From: Zhihengliuella salsuginis
GTDB lineage: Bacteria > Actinomycetota > Actinomycetes > Actinomycetales > Micrococcaceae
Reading direction: 5' to 3'
Length of the DNA: 64,000 nucleotides
Assembly: GCF_014651715.1 (NCBI RefSeq)
Contig: NZ_BMXK01000001.1
Coordinates: 186,001 to 250,000, forward strand
In this document: positions 26,618-35,676 of the stretch, piece after piece
Position numbering within the stretch: position 1 is the first letter of the stretch
Layout: each line of letters starts with the position of its first letter
The notes under the pieces: generated by a model
The model's database searches: none
The model's input: the letters and a program-made list of their open reading frames with translations, nothing else
What the model was told of the DNA's origin: nothing
Position numbers and translations under genes: made by a program

Positions 26618-29005
26618 ATGGTTGAATCAGCCGGCGTCGTCGGACGTCCGCGCCTGTTGGAACGTCTCGAACGGCCGAACGCCGTCACGATCGTCCAGGC
26701 GCCGCCCGGCTACGGGAAAACCGCCCTCCTGAGCGATTGGGCCGCGCGCACGCCGACGGCGCGGATCGCGCCCGCCGAGGACCTCCTGCCGCGCCTCGCG
26801 GAGGGCGCCGGGGGGACCATCGTCGTCGACGACTTCGCCCGCCACGAGACCGCCGCGCTCGCCGAGAACATCGTCACCGCACTGGGCCGGCCCGGCGCGC
26901 CCCGCCTGGTCGTGGCGACCCGCTCCACGCCGCTGCTGCGGATGTACGCGTGGGACCGCGGGCTCGACGTCGGCACCGTCGGCGCCGCCGACCTGCTCGC
27001 CACCGAGACCGAGCTCGCCGACATGGCCTCCGCCTGGGGCGCCGCGGGGGCGGCCGATCTGCACGCCCCGACGGGCGGCTGGCCCCGCGTGGCCCGACTC
27101 CTCGCCGAGGAAGGGGCCGCCGGCGACTACCTCCGCGACGCCGTCCTCGCCCGCCTCGACCGCGAGACGCTCGCGTTCGCGCTCGCCCTCTCCGCCAACC
27201 GCCGCCTCGCCCCGGCCCACCGCCGCGTCTCGCCGGGCACCGGTGCGCCGGCCTCGGACGCGTTCGAGCGGCTCCTGGACGCCGGCGTCGTCCAGCGCCG
27301 TCCCGACGGCAGCGACCAGGTCGCGCCCGTCATGGCGGCCGCCCTGCGGCGGCTCGTGCCCGCGGAGGAGGCGCTCCCGTGGCACCGCGCGCTCGTGGAG
27401 GAGCTGGGGCACGACGGCGACGCCGCCTCCCTCGCGCCCCAGATGGAGCACGCGCGGGCGAGCCGGGACTGGGCGGTGCTCGCCCAGCTGTGGACGCGGC
27501 ACGGGCTGCGGCTGCTGGAAGTCGACGAGTCCGCCGTCGAGCGCGTGTACGGCGACGTGCCGGCCGCCGCCATCGCCGCGTGGCCCGCGCTGACGCTGCC
27601 CGTCGCGACCGCGCGGGCCATGCGCGAGAAGCGCCCGTTCCACGACGTGCAGCCCGTGATGTGGGAGGCGGCGAGGAGGACGGCGCAGCAGTTCGAGGGG
27701 CCCGGCATGGACCACGGCGGCGACCTCGAGAAGTACATCTTCTTCGCGGCGACGGCCCTCGTGGACGCCAGGATGGACGGCCGCTGGGAGGAACAGCGGC
27801 GGATCGGCGAGGCGGCCGAGGAGCGGTACCGCGCCGAGCGCGGCTCCGTTCCCGACAGCCAGCGCTATGCGTGGTTCCTGCTGCAGGTGTTCTTCGGCGA
27901 GGTGACGGCCGGCGAGTCGACGCGCGCGAAGACGGCCGGGCGCAAAGTGCACCTGGTATCGCACGATGCCCCGGAATCGCGGTTCTCGACGGCGGCCGCC
28001 GCGGCCGCGATGTGCGCGCTCGCCACGCTCGAGGGAGCGGCCAGCGACGCTGCCTACTGGGGCGAGCAGTATGCCGCCGTGACGCGCGAGGACGCGTGGG
28101 GATACGGGTACGCGACCAGCCTGTTCGCGCTGGTGCGCGCGATGCGGGCCGTCGACCGGCTGGACCTCGCGGCCGCCGAGGCGGCCCTGGCAGAGGCCGG
28201 GGACCCGCGGTGCGACTTCGAGTTCTGGCCGTTCGCGCTCGTGCCCCGCACCCAGCTGGCCCTGCTGCGCGGGGAGCCGGCCGACATGCTCGACGAGATC
28301 GGCCACGTCGTCGCCACCCATCAGGGGCAGTACGACGCCGGCGGGTGGGGGACGCGCGTCGTCGCCTGCCTGCGCGTGGAGCTGCTGACGGCGCTCGGCG
28401 AGGTGGGGCAGGCCCTCGAGGTGGCGGAGAGTGTCGCCGGCGAGTCGACGGCGATCGTCCCGCTCGTCGCCCGCGCCCACCTGGTCGCCGGCGACGCGGC
28501 ACGGGCCTACGAGCTGGCCCGGCAGCCCCGTTGGGACGCCGACGTGACCCCGCGGACCCGGCTCGGCCGCCTCCTGGTGACGGCGGCGGCCGCCGAGCAG
28601 CTGGGGGACCACCGCGGGGCCGACGCGGCGTTCTCGGCGGCGGTCGCGCTGTCCGGGACCACGGGCCTGATGGCCACCGTGGTCAAGCTCCCCCGCTCGG
28701 TGCGGCGGACCCTGCTCGAGCGGCACCGCCGCGCGCTGAGCGAGGACTCGCTCGAGCGCCTGTTCGAGTTCCGCGAGGTCTTCGAGACGAGCGTCGAGCC
28801 GGTGCGCCTGACGCCGCGGGAACGGGTGGTCCTGAAGGAGATGGCGCGCTCGACGACCCTGCAGGAGATCGCCAAGAAGTTGACCGTTTCAGCAAACACG
28901 GTTAAGAAACAGGCCATCTCGGTCTACTCCAAGCTCGGCGTCCACGACCGCGAGGCCGCGCTCGAGAGGGCCAGGGCGCTCGGCCTGCTGCCCCCGCTCG
29001 ACTGA
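26618..29005 (+). CDS. LuxR family regulator with N-terminal NTPase domain (MalT/LAL type)
   Basis: 795 residues from ATG 26618, the first ATG in frame; the frame is open back to a TTG at 26570, so the start is uncertain. Walker A APPGYGKTALL (residues 28-38) and a Walker B strand TIVVDDF, then a long helical-repeat region, and a C-terminal GerE/LuxR helix-turn-helix (LTPRERVVLKEMARS, IAKKLTVSANTVKKQ). This is the STAND-type MalT/LAL architecture, somewhat shorter than the usual 850-950. Stand-alone; no sugar or biosynthetic operon adjoins it, so the target is unknown. Confidence 0.85.
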   Translation: MVESAGVVGRPRLLERLERPNAVTIVQAPPGYGKTALLSDWAARTPTARIAPAEDLLPRLAEGAGGTIVVDDFARHETAALAENIVTALGRPGAPRLVVATRSTPLLRMYAWDRGLDVGTVGAADLLATETELADMASAWGAAGAADLHAPTGGWPRVARLLAEEGAAGDYLRDAVLARLDRETLAFALALSANRRLAPAHRRVSPGTGAPASDAFERLLDAGVVQRRPDGSDQVAPVMAAALRRLVPAEEALPWHRALVEELGHDGDAASLAPQMEHARASRDWAVLAQLWTRHGLRLLEVDESAVERVYGDVPAAAIAAWPALTLPVATARAMREKRPFHDVQPVMWEAARRTAQQFEGPGMDHGGDLEKYIFFAATALVDARMDGRWEEQRRIGEAAEERYRAERGSVPDSQRYAWFLLQVFFGEVTAGESTRAKTAGRKVHLVSHDAPESRFSTAAAAAAMCALATLEGAASDAAYWGEQYAAVTREDAWGYGYATSLFALVRAMRAVDRLDLAAAEAALAEAGDPRCDFEFWPFALVPRTQLALLRGEPADMLDEIGHVVATHQGQYDAGGWGTRVVACLRVELLTALGEVGQALEVAESVAGESTAIVPLVARAHLVAGDAARAYELARQPRWDADVTPRTRLGRLLVTAAAAEQLGDHRGADAAFSAAVALSGTTGLMATVVKLPRSVRRTLLERHRRALSEDSLERLFEFREVFETSVEPVRLTPRERVVLKEMARSTTLQEIAKKLTVSANTVKKQAISVYSKLGVHDREAALERARALGLLPPLD

Positions 29006-29361
29006 GCCGGCGGTCGGCCCGGGAGGCTGCCGGTCAGGTGGGACGCAATATTTCCCGTTCTGCGCCGTTTGTGACGCGACCGTGACAGACGGGGACCAAA
29101 GGTGGACCAATTGCTGCGCTGATTCGTCCAATCGTTCGCAGCAACCGCGTCGAAGCGTCAGAATGGACGTGGGTCCTGCGGGGCCCTGGCAGAGGCGCGA
29201 CCGCCTGCCTGGTCTGTTGGGGGGACCGGGCGGAGTTCCGCCGAGGCCGACCGAGAGGACGACCTGGAATCTTGGGGGAGAGCACCGGGTCCGTTCCCGG
29301 CCGTGGCGGTCCGCAGTCAGCGGGTGATGCGCACCGCCACGCCGGTTCGGCCGTCGAAGCC
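29006..29361. other. 356-bp gap between convergent genes with a phased GNGAC repeat
   Basis: No convincing coding sequence: the open frames here are short, Arg/Pro/Gly-rich and lack ribosome sites. GTGAC (29071), GTGAC (29082), GGGAC (29092) and TGGAC (29103) occur at 10-11 bp spacing on one DNA face; the last two extend to GGACCAA. The meaning is unknown, because no start site with a clear gene follows on either strand. Confidence 0.35.
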
Positions 29362-30375
29362 CTAGGGGCGCGCCTTCCAGATCGCGGTGAACGATCCGTA
29401 GCCGCCGTCGAGTTCGCATTCGCCGTCGATCCCGTAGCCCGGGTACTTCCCGTCGAGTTCCGCGCCCAGCTCTTTGAGCGTGCAGGCCCACTTGCCCGCC
29501 ACCTTCACGGTCGACCCGTTCTTCGAGTCCCAGTCCTCAGCGATCCGGGTCGTGTGGTAGAGGCTGCGCACGGTCTCGCAGTCGACGTTGACCGACTCGT
29601 ACACGAACGTCGTCCCGTCGCACTCCTGCTTCTCCGCCTTCTCCGGGTGGTACTGGAGCGAGCCGAGCATGTGCACGATGTCGGCGTACTCCTGCGTGAG
29701 CGCGTAGTCCTCCGCCGCCTGCTCGGCGTCGTCGACGCGGTCCGGCATCTCGGCGATGCCCAGGTCGGCGCGCCCCTCGAAGCGCAGCGGTCCGGCGAGC
29801 TTCGGGTACCCCTGGGTGCCGCCGCCGAGCGGCAGCTGGTAGCCGGGGGCGTGCTCCTTCGAGACCTTCTTGTCGGAGACCAGTCCGTAGCTGGCGATGC
29901 TGTCCGCGTTCGGGTGCGTCACGAGATCGAGGACGACGGCGGTCGTCCCGCCGCCGAGCACGTCGGCGTCGGGTGCCGCGACGCTGTCGATCGGCGTGAA
30001 GGAGGATCCCGGGATCGACGCGAGCGTGCTGCGTCCCGGGTTCTGCTGCAGCGTCGCCAGCACCCGGCCGTCCAGGTGGCTCACCTCGTAGCCGGCGATG
30101 CCGGTGCTCGAGGAGTTCCCCGTCGCCTCGAGGGTCGTGACCCTCCAGTCCTCGTGGGCGAGGAAGGACATGTCCCCGGTCTCGGTCGGGACCCTCCGCC
30201 AGGCCTCCTCCGGGGAGGGCTCCGCCTTCGCGGTCGGCTGCGCCTCGGTCGGCTCCGCCTGCTCGAAGGCCTTGGGGAAGACGTCCGCGAGCGCCTCGCA
30301 TCCGGTGAGGGCCGTGGTCGCCACCAGGGCGACACCGGCCAGTGCCAGTCGCTGTCGTGTCCGCCGTGCGCTCAT
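29362..30375 (-). CDS. Secreted lipoprotein of unknown function
   Basis: 337 residues. Signal peptide with the LTGC lipobox, Cys26, then a Pro/Glu/Ala-rich linker (residues 36-58) and a globular domain with several cysteines near the C-terminus (DGTTFVYESVNVDCE, KWACTLKE, DGECELDG). TAGGGT (minus 30387-30382) lies 6 nt upstream of the ATG, so leaderless. I do not recognise the family. It ends convergent to the LuxR gene and is divergent from the TetR gene. Probably anchored on the outer face of the membrane. Confidence 0.75.
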   Translation of the reverse strand: MSARRTRQRLALAGVALVATTALTGCEALADVFPKAFEQAEPTEAQPTAKAEPSPEEAWRRVPTETGDMSFLAHEDWRVTTLEATGNSSSTGIAGYEVSHLDGRVLATLQQNPGRSTLASIPGSSFTPIDSVAAPDADVLGGGTTAVVLDLVTHPNADSIASYGLVSDKKVSKEHAPGYQLPLGGGTQGYPKLAGPLRFEGRADLGIAEMPDRVDDAEQAAEDYALTQEYADIVHMLGSLQYHPEKAEKQECDGTTFVYESVNVDCETVRSLYHTTRIAEDWDSKNGSTVKVAGKWACTLKELGAELDGKYPGYGIDGECELDGGYGSFTAIWKARP

Positions 30376-30462
30376 GCCACCACCCTAGCCATGCCGGCCG
30401 GTGCTGACATGGCTGAACGGCAAAGGTGAGCAAACTGTGACACGAAGTCCCCGCCCCGCCTG

Positions 30463-30509
30463 TTGACGCCGGATTGAACGCGCGTATAGTGAACTGAACA
30501 AGCGTTCAA
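30463..30509 (+). promoter_or_regulatory. TetR-gene promoter and inverted-repeat operator
   Basis: -35 TTGACG (30463-30468), 16-bp spacer, -10 TATAGT (30485-30490). The arms TTGAACGC (30474-30481) and GCGTTCAA (30502-30509) form a perfect 8-bp inverted repeat bracketing the -10. This is a typical TetR autoregulatory operator controlling the whole efflux operon. Confidence 0.75.
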
Positions 30510-30528
30510 TCACGGACTGGAGGCCGGC

Positions 30529-31194
30529 ATGGCGCCGTCGGACATCACCACGCGGGCCCGGATCCGCGACGCGGCGATCGAGCAGATCGCGCGCAAGGGC
30601 TACGGCGTGAGCATGCGCGTCATCGCCGACGCCGCCGGGGTCAGCCTGGGGCTCATCAACCACCACTTCGGCTCCAAGGACGGCCTCCGCGCCGCCTGCG
30701 ACGACCACGTGCTCGAGACCATCATGAACGTCAAGAGCGAGACCATGCGGGGCGGGGCGGTCGCGGCCATGGCGGCACTCGGCAAGATGGAGGAGTACGT
30801 GAACCCGACCGCCTACTGCCTGCGGGCCATCGCCGCCGGCGGCGACGTCGCCCAGCGGATCGTCGACCACTTCGTCGCGGACGCGAAGGCCTGGGTGGGG
30901 GAGGCCGTCGCGGACGGGACCCTCCGGCCGTCGGTCGACGAGGAGGCGCGCATCCGCTTGATGACCCTCCAGGGGTTCGGGGCGATGCAGCTTTTCCTCT
31001 CCCAGCGCGTCGGCTCCGCCGACGCCGAGCTCGGTCCCGCCGGTCTCAACGCCCTGCTGGACGACTACCTGAACGAATACGGACTGGTCATGCTGGAGAT
31101 GTACACCTTCGGGCTCTTCGCCTCGTCCGACATGTTCGACGCCTTCCGGGCCGCGGGGCCGAACCCCCGCGCCACCACGACCGAGGAGCACTGA
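30529..31194 (+). CDS. TetR family transcriptional regulator
   Basis: 221 residues. N-terminal helix-turn-helix [27 protein letters not shown] (in part residues 26-46) with the family's GLI..HF recognition helix, then an all-helical ligand-binding domain. First gene of a three-gene operon: its stop overlaps the ATPase start (TGATG). It likely represses the operon from the TTGAACGC/GCGTTCAA operator and is released by a toxic compound exported by the pump. Confidence 0.9.
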   Translation: MAPSDITTRARIRDAAIEQIARKGYGVSMRVIADAAGVSLGLINHHFGSKDGLRAACDDHVLETIMNVKSETMRGGAVAAMAALGKMEEYVNPTAYCLRAIAAGGDVAQRIVDHFVADAKAWVGEAVADGTLRPSVDEEARIRLMTLQGFGAMQLFLSQRVGSADAELGPAGLNALLDDYLNEYGLVMLEMYTFGLFASSDMFDAFRAAGPNPRATTTEEH

Positions 31195-32153
31195 TGGAAC
31201 CCGTCATCGAGATCGAGAAGCTCGTCAAGAACTTCGGCAGGGTCCGGGCGCTCGACGGGCTGAACCTGACCGTCGCGCCGGGCGAGGTCCACGGCTTCCT
31301 GGGGCCCAACGGCGCCGGCAAGTCCACGACGATCCGCGTCCTGCTCGGCCTGCTGCGCGCCGACGCCGGCACCACCCGGCTCTTCGGCGGCGACCCGTGG
31401 AAGGACGCCGTCGACCTGCACCGCCGCCTCGCGTACGTCCCGGGCGACGTGACCCTCTGGCCCAAGCTCACCGGCGGCGAGGCCATCGACCTGCTCGGAG
31501 GCCTCCGCGGCGGCCTCAACGCCACCCGCCGCGGAGAACTGCTCGAGCGCTTCGACCTCGACCCCACCCGCAAGGGCCGGACCTACTCCAAGGGCAACCG
31601 CCAGAAGGTGGCCCTCGTCGCGGCCCTGGCCTCCGACGTCGACCTGCTCATCCTCGACGAGCCGACCTCCGGGCTGGACCCGCTCATGGAACTCGTGTTC
31701 CAAGAAACGGTGCGCGAGGCGGTCGCCCGCGGGGCCACGATCCTGCTCTCCAGCCACATCCTCGCCGAGGTCGAGGCGCTCTGCTCGCGCGTCACGATCA
31801 TCCGCGACGGGGCCGACGTGCAGACCGGCACGCTCTCCGAGCTGCGCCGGCTCACCCGCAGCAGCGTGGTCCTCGACGCCGACGTCGCCCCGGACGAGCT
31901 GAGCGTTCTGGACGCCGTCCACTCGCTCACCGCCGACGACTCCCGGCTGCGCTTCAGCGTCGACGACGGCGGCATGGGCGCCGTGCTCTCAGTCCTCGCC
32001 GGGCGGACGGTGCGGTCCCTGACGGCGACGCCGCCGAGCCTCGAGGAGCTGTTCGTCCACCACTACGGCGCCGCCGCGGACCGCAGCGGCAGCGACGGGG
32101 CCGGCCGCGGCGCCGGCGCCGAGACGACGCGGAAGGCGGCGCATCGGGCATGA
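31194..32153 (+). CDS. ABC transporter ATP-binding protein (antibiotic efflux type)
   Basis: 319 residues. Walker [10 protein letters not shown] (residues 37-45), signature region [11 protein letters not shown] (in place of LSGGQ, normal for this drug-export group), Walker [14 protein letters not shown] and the H-loop SSHILAEVE. The C-terminal extension of about 90 residues resembles that of CcmA/DrrA-type exporters. The start shares one base with the TetR stop, and the stop overlaps the permease start (ATGA). It powers the membrane partner encoded next. Confidence 0.93.
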   Translation: MEPVIEIEKLVKNFGRVRALDGLNLTVAPGEVHGFLGPNGAGKSTTIRVLLGLLRADAGTTRLFGGDPWKDAVDLHRRLAYVPGDVTLWPKLTGGEAIDLLGGLRGGLNATRRGELLERFDLDPTRKGRTYSKGNRQKVALVAALASDVDLLILDEPTSGLDPLMELVFQETVREAVARGATILLSSHILAEVEALCSRVTIIRDGADVQTGTLSELRRLTRSSVVLDADVAPDELSVLDAVHSLTADDSRLRFSVDDGGMGAVLSVLAGRTVRSLTATPPSLEELFVHHYGAAADRSGSDGAGRGAGAETTRKAAHRA

Positions 32154-33766
32154 GCACCGCCTTCGCCGGAACGGGACGGCTCGCCGTCTCCATGCTGCGC
32201 GCGGACCGCGTCCGCGTCCCCGTCTGGGTCCTGGTCATGGTGGCCTTCGTCGCGTACGCGGCGGGCGGCATCCCCGCCGTCATGGGCGAGGAGGGCCTGC
32301 AGGCGCGCGCCGAGGTCATGAAGGAGCCGGCCGGGGCGATGATGGCCGGGCCGGGCTACGGGATCGAGGACTACTCGATCGAGATCCTCATGGCCAACGA
32401 GATGCTCGGCATGTTCGCCGTCATGGTGGCCATCATGTCGCTCCTGCTGGTGGTGCGGCACACCCGCGCCGAGGAGGAGGCCGGCCGCACCGAGCTGGTA
32501 CGCGCGGCCCCCGTCGGCCGGTACGCGCAGCTGACGGCGGCGCTGATCGTGCTCGTCGCGGCCAACGCCGCCGTCGCTCTCGGGATGGGCGCCGCCCTGG
32601 TCGGCACCGGCATGGAGCCCGTGCTGGACGCCTGGGTCTTCGGCGCCGGGCTCGGCGCGGTCGGCCTGGTGTTCGGCGCGGCCGCGGCCCTGACCGTCCA
32701 GCTGAGCTCCAACGCCCGCGCCGCCTCCGGCATGGCCGGCGCCCTGGTCGGCGCCGCGTACGTCCTGCGGGCCGTCGGCGACGCGCAGGCGCCGGGCGGC
32801 AGCGTGCTCTCCTGGCTGTCGCCGATCGGGTGGGTTCAGCAGATGCGCATCTTCGCCGGCCTGCGCCTGGAGCCGGCCTGGCTCGCGGCGGGCGCCGTCG
32901 TCGTGCTGGTGTCGGCGGCGTACGCACTCGCCGCGCGTCGCGACGTCGGCGCCGGACTGCTGCCGGAGCGCCGCGGGCGCGCGAACGCGACGCCGGCCGG
33001 CCGCACGCTGCTGGGGCTGACGGCCCGGCTCGAGCGGCCGCGCCTGGTCTGGTGGGCGGTCGGCCTGTTCGTGTTCGGCGCCCTGACCGGCTCGCTCGCC
33101 GGTCCGATGTCCGAGGTGATGCGCGAGCAGCCGCAACTGCTCGCCGTCCTCGGCGTGGACCCGGGCGACGACGACGCCATGGCCAACCTGGTCTCCGAGG
33201 CGATGGGCATGTTCCTCATGTTCTTCGCCATGGCCGTCGCGGTCTACGCCGCGGCCGCCGCCCGCGGGCTGCTCGGCGACGAGACCGCCTGCCGCAGCGA
33301 GCTCGCGCTCTCGGCCGTGATGCCGCGTGCCTGGTGGCTCGGGGCGCCGCTGCTGGTCTCCCTGCTCGGCAGCACAGCGCTGCTGGTGGTCTCCGGCGTC
33401 GGGCTCGGCGCGGGGGCCTCCGCCGCGATCGGTCCCGCCGCCGTCGGGGACTTCGCGCTCGCCGCTCTCGCGTACGCCCCGCTGCTGGCGTGCTGGGCGG
33501 CGGCGGCGATGCTCCTCTACGGCGCGGGCCGGGGTTCGGCGGTGCTGTGGGTGGCGCTGATCGCGGCGTTCGTGATCGGCATGTACGGCCGGCTGCTCGA
33601 CGTGCCGCAGGCCGTGCAGGACGCCGAGCCGTTCAGCATGGTCGACGCCATGGCGCTCGTCGGCGGCGACGGGGACTGGACGCCGCTCTGGGTCGCGGGG
33701 ATCGTCGCCGCCGTGCTCTCGGCGGCCGCGATGATCGCATTCCGCCGCCGGGACCTGGCGGCGTAG
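32150..33766 (+). CDS. ABC-2 type permease (polyketide/antibiotic exporter family)
   Basis: 538 residues with about twelve hydrophobic segments in two homologous halves (each half begins with a TM, then [17 protein letters not shown] or [17 protein letters not shown] on the cytoplasmic side). This duplicated six-helix layout matches actinobacterial polyketide-antibiotic exporter permeases, about 530 residues. Coupled to the ATPase by a 4-bp overlap and under the TetR operator. Substrate not known; multidrug or self-made compound export is likely. Confidence 0.88.
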   Translation: MSTAFAGTGRLAVSMLRADRVRVPVWVLVMVAFVAYAAGGIPAVMGEEGLQARAEVMKEPAGAMMAGPGYGIEDYSIEILMANEMLGMFAVMVAIMSLLLVVRHTRAEEEAGRTELVRAAPVGRYAQLTAALIVLVAANAAVALGMGAALVGTGMEPVLDAWVFGAGLGAVGLVFGAAAALTVQLSSNARAASGMAGALVGAAYVLRAVGDAQAPGGSVLSWLSPIGWVQQMRIFAGLRLEPAWLAAGAVVVLVSAAYALAARRDVGAGLLPERRGRANATPAGRTLLGLTARLERPRLVWWAVGLFVFGALTGSLAGPMSEVMREQPQLLAVLGVDPGDDDAMANLVSEAMGMFLMFFAMAVAVYAAAAARGLLGDETACRSELALSAVMPRAWWLGAPLLVSLLGSTALLVVSGVGLGAGASAAIGPAAVGDFALAALAYAPLLACWAAAAMLLYGAGRGSAVLWVALIAAFVIGMYGRLLDVPQAVQDAEPFSMVDAMALVGGDGDWTPLWVAGIVAAVLSAAAMIAFRRRDLAA

Positions 33767-33843
33767 CTGCCCTCTCCGGGCGGCCGCCCGCTGCGCCCGG
33801 CCGGCATCGACGCGCCGTTCCCGCGCCGGTAGGCTCCGTCGAC

Positions 33844-34581
33844 ATGGGCATGCAACTCGTTCAGGTGAATTTCAAGGCGCGCGACCACGAGCGGATCGGC
33901 CGGTTCTGGGCGGACGCGCTCGGCTGGGGCCTCTCCAGCGAGGGCCCCGGCGTGAGCAACGTCGAGCCGCTCGGATTCGACTGGCCGGACCCGAGCGCCC
34001 TGTGCGTGGACGTGGTCGCGGTCCCGGACCCGGAGGCGGTGGCCTACCGGGCGCACCTGGACCTCGCGAGCGAGTCCGCGGAGCACCAGGCCGAGCTCGT
34101 CGCGCGGCTGAAGACGCTCGGCGCGCGGGAGGCGGACATCGGCCAGGGCGACGTGCCGTGGACCGTGATGGCCGACCCGGAGGGGAACGTGTTCTGCGTG
34201 CTCGAGCCGCGGGACGTGTACCGGGACACGGGGCCGGTCGCCACCGTCGTCGTCGACTGCGCGGACCCGCGGGCCATGGCCGCCTTCTGGGGTGCGGCGA
34301 CGGACTGGACGGTGCACGAGGCGGACGACGAGCACGCGCGCCTGCGCTCCGCCCGCGGCGTCGGGCCCTACCTCGAGTTCCTGCGCACGCCCGACCCCCG
34401 GGCTGACCGGCACCGCCTCCACCTCGACCTGCTGCCGTACCCCGGCGGCGACCAGGCCGCCGAGGCGGACCGGCTGCGGTCCCTCGGCGCGCGCGACGCC
34501 GACGTCGGCCAGGGCGACGCCCCCTGGCTGTGCCTCGCCGACCCGGAGGGCAACGAGTTCTGCATCCTGGGCCGGCGTTGA
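33844..34581 (+). CDS. Two-domain VOC (glyoxalase-like) protein
   Basis: 245 residues made of two VOC domains, about 1-120 and 128-245. Both halves carry the repeated pattern LGAR.AD.GQGD.PW...ADPEGN.FC.L, showing an internal duplication. TAGGCT (33830-33835) lies 8 nt before the ATG, compatible with leaderless transcription. Such Glyoxalase_6-type proteins occur as antibiotic-binding or small-molecule enzymes; position after the efflux operon hints at resistance, but this is only suggestive. Confidence 0.85.
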   Translation: MGMQLVQVNFKARDHERIGRFWADALGWGLSSEGPGVSNVEPLGFDWPDPSALCVDVVAVPDPEAVAYRAHLDLASESAEHQAELVARLKTLGAREADIGQGDVPWTVMADPEGNVFCVLEPRDVYRDTGPVATVVVDCADPRAMAAFWGAATDWTVHEADDEHARLRSARGVGPYLEFLRTPDPRADRHRLHLDLLPYPGGDQAAEADRLRSLGARDADVGQGDAPWLCLADPEGNEFCILGRR

Positions 34582-34632
34582 ACCGCGGCTCCGGAGCGTC
34601 GCGGCTTCCGGGCCGGTCGCCCCGGGACCGGG

Positions 34633-35676
34633 CTACCGTGCGCCGGCGAGGTGCTCGACGAGCCGCGGGTGGATGACGCGGCCGTCGACCCGGTGGCCGC
34701 CGTCGTGCTCGGCGACCGTCAGCGCGCCGCCGGCCCCGTAGGCGCGCTCGAGGGACGCGGCCGCGGCCCGGAACCCGGCCAGCGGGAAGATCCGGTCCGC
34801 GCGCCCGGTCTCGATCAGCAGCGGCCGCGGCGCGAGCCCCGCCAGTACGTCGGGCATCTCGCCGGTCCGCGCGAGCCCGGGCACGTAGTTGCACGGGCAG
34901 TGGCGCATCGCCAGGATGCTCTGCGCGTACGTGTTCGCGTACGCGGACAGGGCGACGGCCCGCACCCGGTGGTCGACGAGCCCCAGACACGAGGCGAGCA
35001 GCGAGCCGCCCGAGTGCCCGGCCGCGCCCAGCGGAGCGCCGGGATCGAGGCCCAGGCCCGCCAGCGAATCGAGCACGGCGGTCAGCTCCGCGAGACGCGC
35101 GCCGGCCAGCGAGAGCCCCGCGAACGCCAGGTGCCGGGTCAGCCGCGCGCACGCCGACGGTTCGTCCGGGGCCGTGTCGGCCGCCGAGCGCCGCTGCCCG
35201 AACCCCACGACATCCGGCACGACGACGTTCGCCCCCAGCGCGGCCAGCGACTCGGCGAAGTGGCCGTGGCCGTCGCTGCGGTCAGGGTCGGTGCCGCCGT
35301 CCTCCGTGAGGCCCACCAGCTGGCGGCTGCCGTACCCGTGCCCGTGCAGCGCGAGGACGGTCGGCGCACCCGGCGCCGCCCGGTGCGGGCGCAGCACGTA
35401 GGCCGCGAACGGCATGCCCGGGTACGCCCCCAGCTCCCAGCGCTGCCGGGTGTACCCGGGCCCGGCCGCCTCGTCGAGCAGGCGCGGCGTCACGGGCCCC
35501 GACGCGTCGATGAGGGAGCGGAACGGAACGGCCAGGGACGCGAGGTGCGCCGCCGCCGTCGTACCGGACGCAGGCGGCGACGGCGGGCGGCGGCGGACGC
35601 GCTCCAGCAGGGGCTCGGCGCCGACACCGCGGGACGGGTCGCCCGTGGCGTCCGGCGGGGACGGGGCGTCAGGCAC
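34633..35676 (-). CDS. Alpha/beta hydrolase (dienelactone hydrolase/acetylxylan esterase-like)
   Basis: 347 residues, cytoplasmic. VLALHGHGYGSR gives the oxyanion-hole HG motif, GAAGHSGGSLLASCLG holds the nucleophilic Ser, a late IETGRADRIFP supplies the Asp region and DGGHRVDG the catalytic His. The long N-terminal cap (about 100 residues) is like the abhydrolase_7/acetyl esterase group. The 5' end overlaps the 3' end of the binding-protein gene by 8 bp, so the two are co-transcribed. A carbohydrate-deacetylating role is inferred from this pairing. Confidence 0.8.
   Translation of the reverse strand: MPDAPSPPDATGDPSRGVGAEPLLERVRRRPPSPPASGTTAAAHLASLAVPFRSLIDASGPVTPRLLDEAAGPGYTRQRWELGAYPGMPFAAYVLRPHRAAPGAPTVLALHGHGYGSRQLVGLTEDGGTDPDRSDGHGHFAESLAALGANVVVPDVVGFGQRRSAADTAPDEPSACARLTRHLAFAGLSLAGARLAELTAVLDSLAGLGLDPGAPLGAAGHSGGSLLASCLGLVDHRVRAVALSAYANTYAQSILAMRHCPCNYVPGLARTGEMPDVLAGLAPRPLLIETGRADRIFPLAGFRAAAASLERAYGAGGALTVAEHDGGHRVDGRVIHPRLVEHLAGAR

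Noticed and set aside
29082-29327. Small coding gene in the convergent gap
   Set aside because: The Arg/Pro/Gly-rich reading has no ribosome site, no leaderless -10 at the right distance and no recognisable pattern.
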